Shown here piece by piece: positions 31,921 to 41,820 of a stretch of 64,000 bases of DNA; positions within the stretch are counted from its first letter, which is position 1, and each line of letters begins with the position of its first letter. The notes below the pieces were generated by a model. It saw only the letters and a list, made by a program, of their open reading frames with translations, was not told the origin of the DNA and searched no databases. The position numbers were made by a program, and so were the translations under genes. The DNA comes from Pyropia yezoensis (lineage: Eukaryota > Rhodophyta > Bangiophyceae > Bangiales > Bangiaceae): the NCBI GenBank assembly GCA_009829735.1, contig CM020618.1, positions 10,321,119-10,385,118 on the forward strand, given 5' to 3'.

Positions 31921-33692
31921 CTAGGCATGCATGCTAGACTCTCCAACCCCACGGCCCTCGCCCTCACGTAGAGGCGAGCGGCGAGACCCACGGCGATAAC
32001 GCTCCCCACCAGTCGGCGGGGCCGGCGGCTCCAAGTCGGACCCGTCGCGCCCCTCACGGTCGCGCAAGTGGCGACGACCGCGGCTGCTCTTCTGCTTGGT
32101 CTTGCGCGCAAGCTGGCGACGCAGACGCCGGACCGACTCCGACTCAGACGGAGTCGAGGACTCCGAGACGGAGTAAGACAACTCGTCTTCCGATACGGAG
32201 GGAGAGCGCCGCGAGTGACGGCGACGACGGCGAGGAGGCGAGTATGCCCGGCTCGCGCGACGTTTGCCACGCCCAAGTGGGGCTGGCTGGGGCATAATAG
32301 CCCCGATGCGAGCCAACTCGGCCGTCATAAGCTCCGCCACCGACTCGCAACTCGCGGTCGCCACTGCAGTACGAACGCGCTCCTCAAGTTGAGGAGTCTC
32401 GGAAGTTTGGAGGGTTGCGGTCGACGCGGCCAACCAGGAAATGGTGCGCATTAACGTGGTGATCATCATCTCTGAGGTTAAAGGCGTGGGCGGTAACACC
32501 AACTTGGGGAATACCGTCAGGAGGGTGGCCCCCAAGTTGGGGGACACCGGAGTGGACGACTCAATGGCCACGCTAATCGGGATGTCCCCGTGCGGTTGGT
32601 AGGGGACAGGAGGAAGCGGAGGGACACGCCGAGGTGGCGGGACCCGGGTGTGACTGCGACCCCGACTTGGGGCCCCCGCAGTAGGTTGAGTCGTATGGTC
32701 ATCATATGGGGGCACAGCCATAACTATGGGCTTGTCCGGGGGTGGCGCAGTGTGGCGATTCACTCCCGGAGCATACGGGTAGTCCCCGATGCCCAACCCC
32801 TCTCGTAGGACCACACGGCTGTCGTGAAGTTCACGAGCGACCCACACGAACTGGCGAAGTGCGCCATCGTCCTTGGGCCCACGAGTGGGGCGGCGCAACT
32901 TGTGCTCAATGCTCTCCCACTCGATAAACTTGTGAAGGCGGAGCATCTCCTCACGTAGAGTGAGTTGTCCTGATGAGCACCCCTCAGCAACTAGCTGAGG
33001 GGTGAGCTGTTCCAAACCCTGGATAAGCCGGAGGGGGAGATGCCAGAGCATCCCCCGCCGCTGAACACAGGACACCCAGGTCGACATGACCTCGAGGAGC
33101 CACTGGGTGGCCAACATGGCCCACACCAGATGATCAGGGCCAGCCGTCAACATGACGGAGCCGAAGTGGTGAAGCAACCGTGGCAGAAACGCCGGGAACC
33201 CGTAGGGGACCTCAACTTGAGGCCACCACTCGGGCTTCTTCGGGTAGTATTGCTCCTTACTGGCAGCAGACTGCTGAGGAAACTCAAGTTGAGCCGAGGT
33301 CACCAAGTAGGGACCCCGCCGGAAGTCCTTCTCCATCCGCACATCAAAGTGATGAGTGTGCGGATCGGCCTCGTGAAGGTACGGGGGGCGAGTTGCCACC
33401 GCGTCCCAAGTAAAGGTCGGCAAGTCGCCGGGACCCGGGATAGTTCCCCCGCGGTCCACCATGGCCTTGGCCCGCTGTACGTCCTCGACCTCCTCGTCGT
33501 CCAGGAAGGCAACCTGGTCCGTCCTGAAGCCGGCAGGGAACCCGACCCTACGGGAATACTTCTCCCGTAGGCGGTCCCATCCCCCGGAGCGATCCCGGAG
33601 CCCCCGCCGGAAGTCCCGGCGGGCGCTGCACCGTAGGAGGTGTCCTCGATACGTTCGTCGAGAGAGTCCGTCTCCACTCCCGGAGTCGCCAT
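31921..33692 (-). pseudogene. Antisense ORF of element B (aORF-B), N-terminal deletion shifts the frame
   Basis: The homologous start is ATG 33692 (MATPGVETDSLDE), as in fragment D. Near 33560-33590 the sequence jumps from the Gly-rich start to RLREKYSRRVGF, losing a stretch D retains and changing frame. From there the frame is open for about 550 residues. Visible parts: DDEEVEDVQRA, FTWDA, RRGPYLVTSAQLEF, EQYYPKKPEWWPQVEVPYGF (near 33240), HHFGSVMLTAGPDHLVW, RRGMLWHLPLRLIQGL, a hydrophobic segment near TTLMRTISWLAAS, and an Arg/Ser-rich tail. The basic tail suggests nucleic-acid binding or nuclear entry (inference). The encoded protein is otherwise unrecognised. Confidence 0.7.
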
Positions 33693-34017
33693 GGCTCTCC
33701 CCAAGTTGGGGAGAGACGCCCTGGCTATAGCGGCACGAGACCCGCCTCGAGTTGAGGGGGACTCGGATCGTGGGTACACGGGTGGCCTCCCCAGCGTGGG
33801 GCGGCCCCGTGTAAGGTGAGGGGGAGGTGATGGTGATGGTGAGGTGTGAACCGAGGAGAGCAAGCTGCCAAGGGGGCAAGCTTGAGGAGAGAGGCGGTCA
33901 ACGCGACCGCCTCCACACCCGCGCTACGTACCAAGGGGGGACAGCAAGTCGCGTCCCCAAACGCCGAGACGTGCGTTTACGCACCCCCTCACAGGGCCGA
34001 CCGGGTCGGTCGGAACT

Positions 34018-34030
34018 GAGGAGAGGGGAG
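34018..34030 (+). promoter_or_regulatory. Polypurine tract of element B
   Basis: GAGGAGAGGGGAG abuts the 3' LTR, as expected for plus-strand priming. Fragment D keeps the same tract in reverse orientation beside its LTR. Confidence 0.8.
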
Positions 34031-34498
34031 TGTGGCAGTATTGACCCCAGGTAGGGGGGCAACACGTGCCATGCAAGGGGCGGCAGGCCACTAGCCTGAT
34101 CCGTTCCTCCCCCTGCATTTGGGTCCGTATTCCCTAAGTTTGGGATAGTTAGCTTAGTAGTAAATCCAACTTGGATTTGAGGGTTTTCTGCATTTATCGT
34201 CTTGAATTTTCGTGTGGCCCGGTGGGCAGGTGCTGGGGTGGGAGATTCTGAGTGGCGAGATTCTGAGTGGACCCTGGGGGTATAAGGGGAGGGACAGCGG
34301 GGCTTGGCCCTGCGTCCCCGTCCCGACGAAGAAACTGTTGGACCACACACCATCCTCTTGTTTGTCAGTGGGGGGTTTGCCCCACAACAGGGACAGAGTG
34401 TGTGCGACTTGCACTTCTTCCGGTTCCCCCGACACGGGAGGCAGCCCTTGTACACCGCCCCAACTTGGGTGCCGTGTGTGCGAGTGGTTTTTGCCACA
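34031..34498 (+). repeat. 3' LTR of element B
   Basis: 468 bp. Differs from the 5' LTR at two sites: a C for T in the first 20 bases and a G for A near 34410. TATAAGG lies at 34281-34287. Confidence 0.95.
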
Positions 34499-34503
34499 AC
34501 CGG

Positions 34504-37500
34504 GGGTCCGCCCGTGCTATGAGCAAGGAAGACCTCTTGAACCTGCAACAAGAGCTGGCATCCAACTTAACGGCCTTAGACGTACCTCCGAAACAAGAGC
34601 AGGCTGGCAGCGCTACCCCGAAGCCCGAACAAGCACCACCCGGGATGCCGAAGGTCAAACAAGAGAATGTCCCTCCCGACTTGAAGGAGGCACTGGAGAA
34701 GCTTCTCCAGGAATATCGGCACCTGTGGTCGGGAGAGCTGGGCAAGATGGACGCTACTCTACACCGGATTCAACTCAAGCCGGAAGCTAAGCCAGTACAC
34801 CTGCAACCATACCGGGCTGGACCTTATCGCCGGGATGAGATTGAGAAGCAGGTTAACAAGATGCTCAAGATGGATGTTATCGAGCCGTCTGATGGCGAGT
34901 GGGCCTTCCCGGTGGTAGTCGTCCCGAAACATGGCGGTCACTTCCGTTTCTGCGTTGACTACAGGCGCCTGAACGAGATGACCGTCAAGGATGTATACCC
35001 GATACCCCGGATGCATGATTGCATCGACTTTCTTGGTGATGCCACCCTCTTCTCGACGCTGGATTGTAATGCCGGTTACTGGCAGATCCCTCTGGCTGAC
35101 GAGGATAAGGACAAGACCACCTTCACGTGCCACCTGGGACTATTCCGGTGCAAGCGTCTTCCTTTTGGTCTCACCAATGCTCCGGCCACCTTCCAAAGAG
35201 CCATCGACATCATCCTGTCGGGGCTAAGGTGGAGAACATGTTTGGTCTACCTGGACGACATCATCGTTTTCTCCAAGACCACAGCGGAACACCTGGAACA
35301 CCTTCGAGAGGTCCTGGCCCTCCTGTCCAAGGCTGGAGTTACCCTCAAAGCCGAGAAGTGCCACCTGTTTGAGACTGAGGTGGAGTACCTGGGGCACGTG
35401 CTGAGTCCGGGGGAGCTCCGAGTCAATGAGAAGAACATCAAGGCCCTCCGGCATGCACGGCAACCTAAAACCCAGATGGAACTCAAGAGCTTCCTGGGTA
35501 TGTGCAACGTCTATCGCCGGTTCGTACGGGACTATGCTCTGATTGCCCGGCCACTGACTAAGCTTACCAGCAAGAAGCTTCCCGCACAACTCCCGGTGTT
35601 CGACGAGAAGCAGACCGCGGCCTTCGAAGAGCTCAAGAAGCGCCTGACCACCACTCCAGTACTGGCGTTACCCAAGCGGGAGGGCCAGTTTGTTCTGGAG
35701 ACTGATGCCTGTGGCGTCCAGGTGGGGTGCTCACTACTCCAACAGCAATCTGATGGGCAATTCCTCCCGGTAGGCTACTACAGTCGCGTCCTGACTCCAG
35801 CCGAGAAGAATTATTCCACGACGGAGCGCGAGTGCTTGGCGGTCGTGTGGGCTTGCTTCCTGTTACGTCCATATCTTGAAGGACAAGAGTTCCTCATCCG
35901 GACAGACCACGCCAGCCTAAGGTGGCTGCTATGTATGGACAGCAGCCAAAGAAGGGTCGCCCGGTGGCGCTTACGCCTTTCGGAGTTCAAGTACAAGGTG
36001 TGCACCAGAGCAGGGAGGGAGCACCACTGCGCCGACACCATGTCCCGGCTGGAGACGGCTGCAGCCGACACCGGTCCTATTCCGGAGGAAATACCTTGCT
36101 TCATCCTCCCGAATGTTGGACGTGGCTGGCATGCTCCCCTGTATGAGACACCTGAAGCTCATCAACCGGTGACCATTCACCGGATGCTGGAGGCGCAATT
36201 GACGGATCCTAAATGCTTGGAGCTTCGCCACCAAATGGACCTGAACCGGATCAGTCGTTTCTCCGAGTCTACAGATGGACTCCTGGTACGGGTATCACCC
36301 TTTGATGGGGCAACTCAAGTCTACGTACCCCGAGGTCTGCGAGCTGACATCCTACGCCTGGAACACTCGTCTCCCCAGGCCGGACATCCTGGCATCAATC
36401 GGATGTGTGCTTCAATGCGACGACATTACTACTGAGAAATCATGGCCAGTGACGTCCACAAGCACCTGGAGGCTTGTGTTTCTTGTGCAAGGAACCGGTT
36501 GTCCCAGAGGAAGAAGACTTCTAAGCTACGCCTATTCCCGGCGGCGGAGCCCTTTGCAAGCTTATTCATGGACATCCTGGGGCCCCTACCTGAAACATCC
36601 AGTGGCAACATATACTTGCTCATCATCTGTGACCGGTTCTCCAAGTTCACTCGAGCGATCCCGCTGAGGACCATCACGGCCCTGGATGTTACGTCAGCCT
36701 TCTGCGAGTACTGGATAGCTGCCTACGGCCGTCCAGACTCCGTCTTAACAGACAATGGCCCCCAGTTTGCATCCCTGTTCTTCCAAGGAGCCTGTGACCT
36801 GATGGGCATCAAGAACTTGTACACCACGACGTACCACCCTCAAACGAACGGCCAAGTGGAGCGATTCAACCGGACCCTAGTGGACATGCTACGGCACTAC
36901 GTGGAGGAGCATCAAGAAGACTGGGACGAGCTCCTGGTCGTCCTCACTCTAGCCTACAACTCCCGAGTTCACCGGACAACGGGGGTCGCTCCACTCGACT
37001 TTGTCACCCCAAGGCGGCTGACCAACTTCTCCCTGGAAAGAATACCAGACGGTCTCCAGCCTGCATTGAAGTCAGGTCCCAAGGCAAAGGATGAGTTCCT
37101 GGAACAACTGAAGCTCCTGCTCCCAAGAGTCAAGGAGTCAATCTCGAAGACCCAGGAGCGATACAAGCGGGACTATGACAAGGGCGTTCGGGAAAAGAAC
37201 AAGGAACTAGGTGGTGGCGACTGGGTTTTTGTTGACAACCATAGCAAGACCCGGGGGAAGCTGGACTCTCAGACGGATGGACCTTATGAGATCCTGAATA
37301 CGGACGGCTGGACCTTCCTTCCAGACGTGGATGGCTCCCCGTACCGGGTGAGCAGCGACCATGTCACCCGAGCTCCACCGCCAAGCAAACGGGACTTGAC
37401 CCGGCGCAAGCGGGCGGCAGTACCCTGGCTATCCCAAGAAGAAGGCCGGGAGTATGTTTACGTCAAGTTTGTCGACCATGCCTGGAGAGACGGGCGCTTG

Positions 37501-37740
37501 TACCTGCGAGTACGCTGGTTCGGTTTTAACCCGGCAGATGATACCTGGGAACCCTCAAACCGGTTACCCATCGCGGACGTCTGCGCCTACACGCGACGGA
37601 ACGGGATTGAGGGCACTCCGGTGGCCAGAGCCGGCAAGGTCCTGGAATCGGACGCAGAGGAGGACCAGGAGGACGGGGCTGATCAAGACCCTCGGGACGA
37701 GACGAACTCACCCGCAACGGATGCGGAACAAGAGGATTGA
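34504..37740 (+). pseudogene. pol: Pol of element C, 3' segment (RT to chromodomain), one nonsense codon
   Basis: Continues the frame left at 25293. Reverse transcriptase shows FCVDYRRLN and YLDD (35248-35259). RNase H begins at FVLETDACG. The integrase HHCC region starts at HSSPQAGHPGINRM; the DDE core shows FMDILGPLP, LTDNGPQFA and NGQVERFNR. A chromodomain (LRVRWFGFNPADDTWEP) is followed by an acidic tail ending at 37740. The only lesion besides the B insertion is TGA at 36433-36435 within the integrase zinc region, where relatives have a Trp codon after the aromatic residues. Apart from that codon the 3' segment is open throughout. Confidence 0.9.
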
Positions 37741-37885
37741 GAAGAAGGGAACGGGTGTATCAAGGAAAACACGCAATGCAAGCATGGAACAATCAAGAAA
37801 AACAAGCACCCGCTCGAGCAACCCTTCTCTCCGCCTCTACCCTCCTCGCTTCTCCCAAGACTCTCACCCTCCTTGCCTCCAAGTA
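37741..37885. other. Spacer between convergent pol and antisense ORF of element C
   Basis: 145 bp of A/C-rich sequence separate the two stop codons, parallel to the 111 bp in element B. No distinct signal seen. Confidence 0.4.
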
Positions 37886-39397
37886 CTACTCCCGGCGCGG
37901 ACGCTGCGCCGCGGGAGCGTCCTCCAGCGCTGCCTCCGCGGCACGACGGGAACCGGAGGAAGGCGGGATGACGTAGTGCGGTGGGCGCGGTGCATCCCGG
38001 TATGACGCCGTCGGAGTAGTACCGGTAGTTGCCAGGGGCTCCCGTCCATCCAGATATGCCCGACGGCGCCCCTGGAAGCCAGTGAAGGTCTCTGACCACT
38101 GCTGGGCCAAGCCATGCCGCGTCGAAGTCGCCAGGGGATCAAGAGCAGCCGGAGCAGGAAAGCTACCTAGCTGCGGCCACGCCGGAAGCGGCGTCGCCAG
38201 CTGCACCTTGGCCGGAGAAGACTGGTAGACCACCTGCGCCCAACCGGAGCCATCCCGACGCGGGCTGTTCTGGTCGTCAATCGCGTTCAAGAAGCTCCGA
38301 TCCTGCACCGGCAGAAGACGCTGGAAGTCGATCATCGCCTGAAAGAGCTCCTTGTACTCCTCGTCCTGGCTGCACAGGAAGTCGACGGTCAACTTGTCAA
38401 CGATCCAGACCATCAGGAGGTCGGAGAGGAACCAAAGCCGGTTGGACACCAAGACCTGGTGGAGCCAGTGGTTGGCCGCCAAGGCCGTCAACTCGGAGGT
38501 GTACATCATGTACGGGATCGAGTCGAAGAAGCCCTTGATCGACGCCTGGGTCAAGGCGTCCAAGAAGTACCAGGTGAAGGGGATGCTGGATGGAGCAAAC
38601 CCGACTGGGATCTCGATTTCCTGCTGCTGCGGGATGACCTTGGGGTAGTACGCCGCCCGGTTGGCCTTGCCCAGCTTCCAGAACTCCTGATGATTGCAGC
38701 TCACGATGAAGTCACGCTGGCGGCCGCGTCGCTCGCCTTGCTCCCGCGCCGGCGACAACTTGGAGTACTTCCAGGTCAGGAAAGGCGGCTCCAGAGCGAC
38801 CATGCTCGGACGGGGATCGCAGTTCAGGCTCCCCGACCCCTTGAGCGCCTCGTCCCAGACCTTGAGCGCCCGGTGGACGTACCCTTCCTCCTCCGGCCAC
38901 CGGAGAACGGACGCGGACACGCGACGCTCGGTCAAGGGTAGATCCAGTACCAGCGCGAAGGGGAGATCCTCCAGGCGAGCAACCCAAGAGGAACCCGAGA
39001 AGCTCTGGGAGCGGTCTTGTGCCAGGCGCATCTGGTCCGCCGTATGAAGACGAGTCTTGTCCATCTCGGTCAAGACCCCGCGCTGGAGTTCCTTGCGCCA
39101 AATGTCCAAACAATCCTGTTGGCACTGGGCCGCGCTGGCGTTGCCGACCACCGTGGAGTAGCGCCGGCCCGCCAGAGGATCCTGCCCAAGGAGCAGCTCC
39201 GGGAGACCCACCGGGGGGGTCTCGACCGGGTGCAACGCAGAAGCCGGGGGAACCCGATCCGCCCCCGCCGTGGCAACCGGCGCCGACACCAACACCCGAG
39301 GAACCGGAGGCAGGAGAGGGGCGCGACTACCCGAGTTCTCCTCCGCAACACTCGCCGCCGGAACCACGGGCCCAGCTTGGATCTCGGAACTGGACAT
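37886..39397 (-). CDS. Antisense ORF of element C (aORF-C), unknown protein, intact
   Basis: 503 residues from ATG 39397 (MSSSEIQAG); an in-frame ATG at 39430 would add 11. Residues 1-60 are Pro/Ala-rich. The rest looks globular and helical: CQQDCLDIWRKELQRG, LTERRVSASVLRWPEEEGY, YYPKVIPQQQEIEIPVGF (near 38640), then a hydrophobic helical stretch with Trp and Leu (ANHWLHQVLVSNRLWFLSDL). The last 80 residues are Ala/Pro/Arg-rich. The YYP-to-P-hydrophobic-GF motif matches aORF-B and more weakly aORF-A. The ATG lies 187 bp from the 3' LTR, so an antisense promoter in or near that LTR is likely. No known family. Confidence 0.75.
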   Translation of the reverse strand: MSSSEIQAGPVVPAASVAEENSGSRAPLLPPVPRVLVSAPVATAGADRVPPASALHPVETPPVGLPELLLGQDPLAGRRYSTVVGNASAAQCQQDCLDIWRKELQRGVLTEMDKTRLHTADQMRLAQDRSQSFSGSSWVARLEDLPFALVLDLPLTERRVSASVLRWPEEEGYVHRALKVWDEALKGSGSLNCDPRPSMVALEPPFLTWKYSKLSPAREQGERRGRQRDFIVSCNHQEFWKLGKANRAAYYPKVIPQQQEIEIPVGFAPSSIPFTWYFLDALTQASIKGFFDSIPYMMYTSELTALAANHWLHQVLVSNRLWFLSDLLMVWIVDKLTVDFLCSQDEEYKELFQAMIDFQRLLPVQDRSFLNAIDDQNSPRRDGSGWAQVVYQSSPAKVQLATPLPAWPQLGSFPAPAALDPLATSTRHGLAQQWSETFTGFQGRRRAYLDGREPLATTGTTPTASYRDAPRPPHYVIPPSSGSRRAAEAALEDAPAAQRPRRE

Positions 39398-39570
39398 GAC
39401 GTCCAGACTCCGGGGGAACGAGAGGGCCAAGGTGAAGGAGAGAAGGGGGGTGGACAGAATCGGAGCAGGTGATCGTGACCGGGGTAAAGACGCTCGACCT
39501 CGGCACCGATGTGGACGTGCTCGAGGCTGTGCACGGTGGCACCTGGTTCGGCCCGAGGACGTGCCGGACT

Positions 39571-39583
39571 AGGGAGGGAGCTA
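39571..39583 (+). promoter_or_regulatory. Polypurine tract of element C
   Basis: AGGGAGGGAG followed by CTA lies immediately before the LTR start TGTAGCA. Confidence 0.7.
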
Positions 39584-40154
39584 TGTAGCATCCCTGGCCC
39601 CGACTTGGCGCCGACCCGGGACTGCAACCAGAGGGCACCAGGTGCCAGAACACGCCCGCCGTGTGGTGATGGTTGGCGGCCGTGGCCCGTGCCCGGCACT
39701 GGGATGCGGTGGACTACGCTATCCACACGCGAGAGAGGGATTTCTGATGGGTTTTTGCATATTTGTGAGGGACTTGATTTGAGAGAAATTGAGTGTGAGA
39801 GTAGTGAGTGGGAATAGAATTAGTAGTGATAGTGGCCCCCGACCTGACGAGGTTAGACTCGGGTCGGGGCCACTCGGGGGTATGGGGGGGCTACCTGGCC
39901 AACGTGCCGAGGCTCCCCCAGATGCACGTTAAGAGGGACAGCGAGGCGCACTTGGCCCGCGCCCTCAGGAAAAAGACAACTGCGCGTTCGCTTTCCTCTT
40001 CCCCGTGTGCACTACCGTGCGTATCTGTTTGCTCTGCGAGCAGGCACGAGAGGCAACAGGCATCCTATTCTCGTAGTTCCCCTTTCTGTGTTACCTGTCC
40101 CTTTCCCCCGAGGGATATTGACACGTGTCTGAGAGGATCGAGTTTTATACCACA
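39584..40154 (+). repeat. 3' LTR of element C
   Basis: 571 bp, equal in length to the 5' LTR, with eight differences. The LTR hairpin is at 39832-39873. Followed by the duplicated AAAGC (40155-40159). Confidence 0.94.
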
Positions 40155-40323
40155 AAAGCCTTTGCCGAATGGGGCAAAAAAAAACCTTTGCTCATGAGCT
40201 GCCACTACCCAAGCTACAACAGGTCCAATGGCTGCCACTCCTATCACAGGTCCACCAGGAGCAGCAAGTCCATAGTCGTCACAAACATCGAACACAAAGC
40301 AAGAGAACGAAAGAAAGTGCATG

Positions 40324-40993
40324 CTAGGTGCAGTGGGAGTCGCTGCTGGCGGATGACCCGGAGAACATGTCCTGCAACTGTGGCGGGGGGAGAGAGAAAG
40401 AAGAGTAGTCGGGTTGGTCCTCAGAGAGGGGCACGGTGGTGATAAGCGCGCTGTTGAGGCGCTTCTCGGCTGTGGCGGCTTTGCGCCGCTCAGACATGGT
40501 GCCACGCGTCCGCTTCATCGGCACAACCGCAGTTGTCGGGGGTGCAGAGGGCTGTGGCACGGCCGCAGCAGGTCGATTAGTCGCAGAGAGTGGCAGGGCC
40601 CCTGTGGCGACGGGTTCAACAGCTTCTGTGGCCGCAGATGCGTCCGGATCAGTTCCATCAGGTACAGCAGCTTTTTCAGCAGGGGCTTTCGACCGTGGGC
40701 GTGACTCCCAAACGGGCGGGGCCTGTGGAGGTGGCGGGAGGGGCTGCTCCCACCCGTCGTCTTCAATCTCATACACTGCCGGTCCTGCAATGGTAGCTGC
40801 AGCAACAGCAGCAGGAGCGCTCTCGTCCATAGTAATGCCAGCGGCGGCCAGTGCAGCGCGTGCCCTTGCCTGGCGGAACCTCTTCGCCGCAGCAGTAAAC
40901 CGCATCTCAGGTAGGTTGAAAAGTAGGATAGAGGACCGATTCTTGGAGGCGTTGGCAATAGCCTCAAGAGCGGCGTGCTGGCCTTCATCTCCC
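40324..40993 (-). pseudogene. 3' part of an unrecognised gene, cut by fragment D
   Basis: An open frame reads from the D junction toward element C and ends at 40324. It begins GDEGQHAALEAIANASKNRS and continues with a helical, Ala-rich segment (FRQARARAALAAAGI) and a Pro/Ala-rich, acidic tail with a basic MSERRKAATAEKR patch. No upstream start exists, because position 40994 is the LTR end of D; its first codons would come from the LTR. The 5' part should lie beyond D, but I cannot find it after 43797. Function unknown. Confidence 0.4.
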
Positions 40994-41465
40994 TGTCGCA
41001 AAAACCACTTGCGCACTCAGCACCCAAATTGGGGTGGTGCACAAGGGCTACCTCCCGTCATGGGGGAACCGGAAGAAGTGCAAGTCGCACACACGCTATC
41101 TCTGTTGTGGGGCAAACCCCCCACGAGTAAACAAGAAGATAGTGTGTGGGCCAACAGTTTCCTCGTCGGGACAGGGAAGCAAGGCCAAGCCTCGCTGTCC
41201 CTCCCCTTATCCCCCAGGGTCCTCTTAGAATCTCGCCACTCAGAATCTCCCACCCCAGCACCTGCCCACTGGGCCACGCGAAAATTCAAGACGATAAAAA
41301 TGCAGAAAAAAATCCCTCAAATCCAGGTTTGGTTTACTATTAAGCAAAGTATCTCTGACTTACGGAAATTCGAGACCAAATGCAAAGGGAGAAACGGGTC
41401 AGACCAGTTTTTCCACGACCCGGTGTGGCGCGCCCTGTCCCCCGCGTGGGGCCAGTTCTGCCAGA
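40994..41465 (-). repeat. LTR of fragment D, reverse orientation
   Basis: About 472 bp, ends TGTCGCA and TGCCAGA (one change each from the B ends TGTGGCA and TGCCACA), with many internal substitutions relative to B. Confidence 0.85.
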
Positions 41466-41820
41466 CTCCCCTCTTATCAGTTCCGACCGACCCGGTCGGC
41501 CCTGCGAGGGGGTGTAAGAGCGCGTGTCGCACTCGCCGGGGGCGCGACTCGCGGTTCCCCGGCACGTGACGTTGACGTGGAGGCGGTCACGTCGACCGCC
41601 CCTCTCCTCAAGCTTGCCAACTTGGCAGCTTGCACTCACCTCGGCGCACCTTACCACCACTTCCCCCCACACCTCCGCACCAGCACATCCTCCTCTTCTT
41701 ACCCTGGGCCACCTCAACCTGGGGACGCCCCCTGTCTTCCCCCGATTCAAGTCCCCCTCAACTCGAGGTGGGCCTTAGGCAGCTGTTACCGAGTTGCCTC
41801 CCCCTGACTTGAAAGGAGCC

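Larger units (their letters stand above)
25294..34498 (+). mobile_element. Ty3/Gypsy chromovirus element B, complete (9,205 bp), nested in pol of element C
   Basis: Identical-length LTRs (468 bp) with perfect TGTGGCA/TGCCACA ends, a PBS, gag, pol with chromodomain, an antisense ORF and a polypurine tract, flanked by ACCGG duplications. I find two differences between the LTRs (0.4%), so insertion was recent and later than that of C. Pol is nevertheless broken in three places and the antisense ORF has an internal deletion, so this copy was probably moved by proteins from another element. Confidence 0.96.
21898..40154 (+). mobile_element. Ty3/Gypsy chromovirus element C, complete, hosting nested element B
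   Basis: Two 571-bp LTRs (21898-22468 and 39584-40154) bracket gag, pol and an antisense ORF. The flanks AAAGC at 21893-21897 and AAAGC at 40155-40159 form a 5-bp target duplication. Without B and its duplicated ACCGG, the element is 9,047 bp. The LTRs differ at eight positions by direct comparison (about 1.4%), so C is older than B. Coding order and PBS match element B, but the proteins are quite diverged. Confidence 0.95.
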
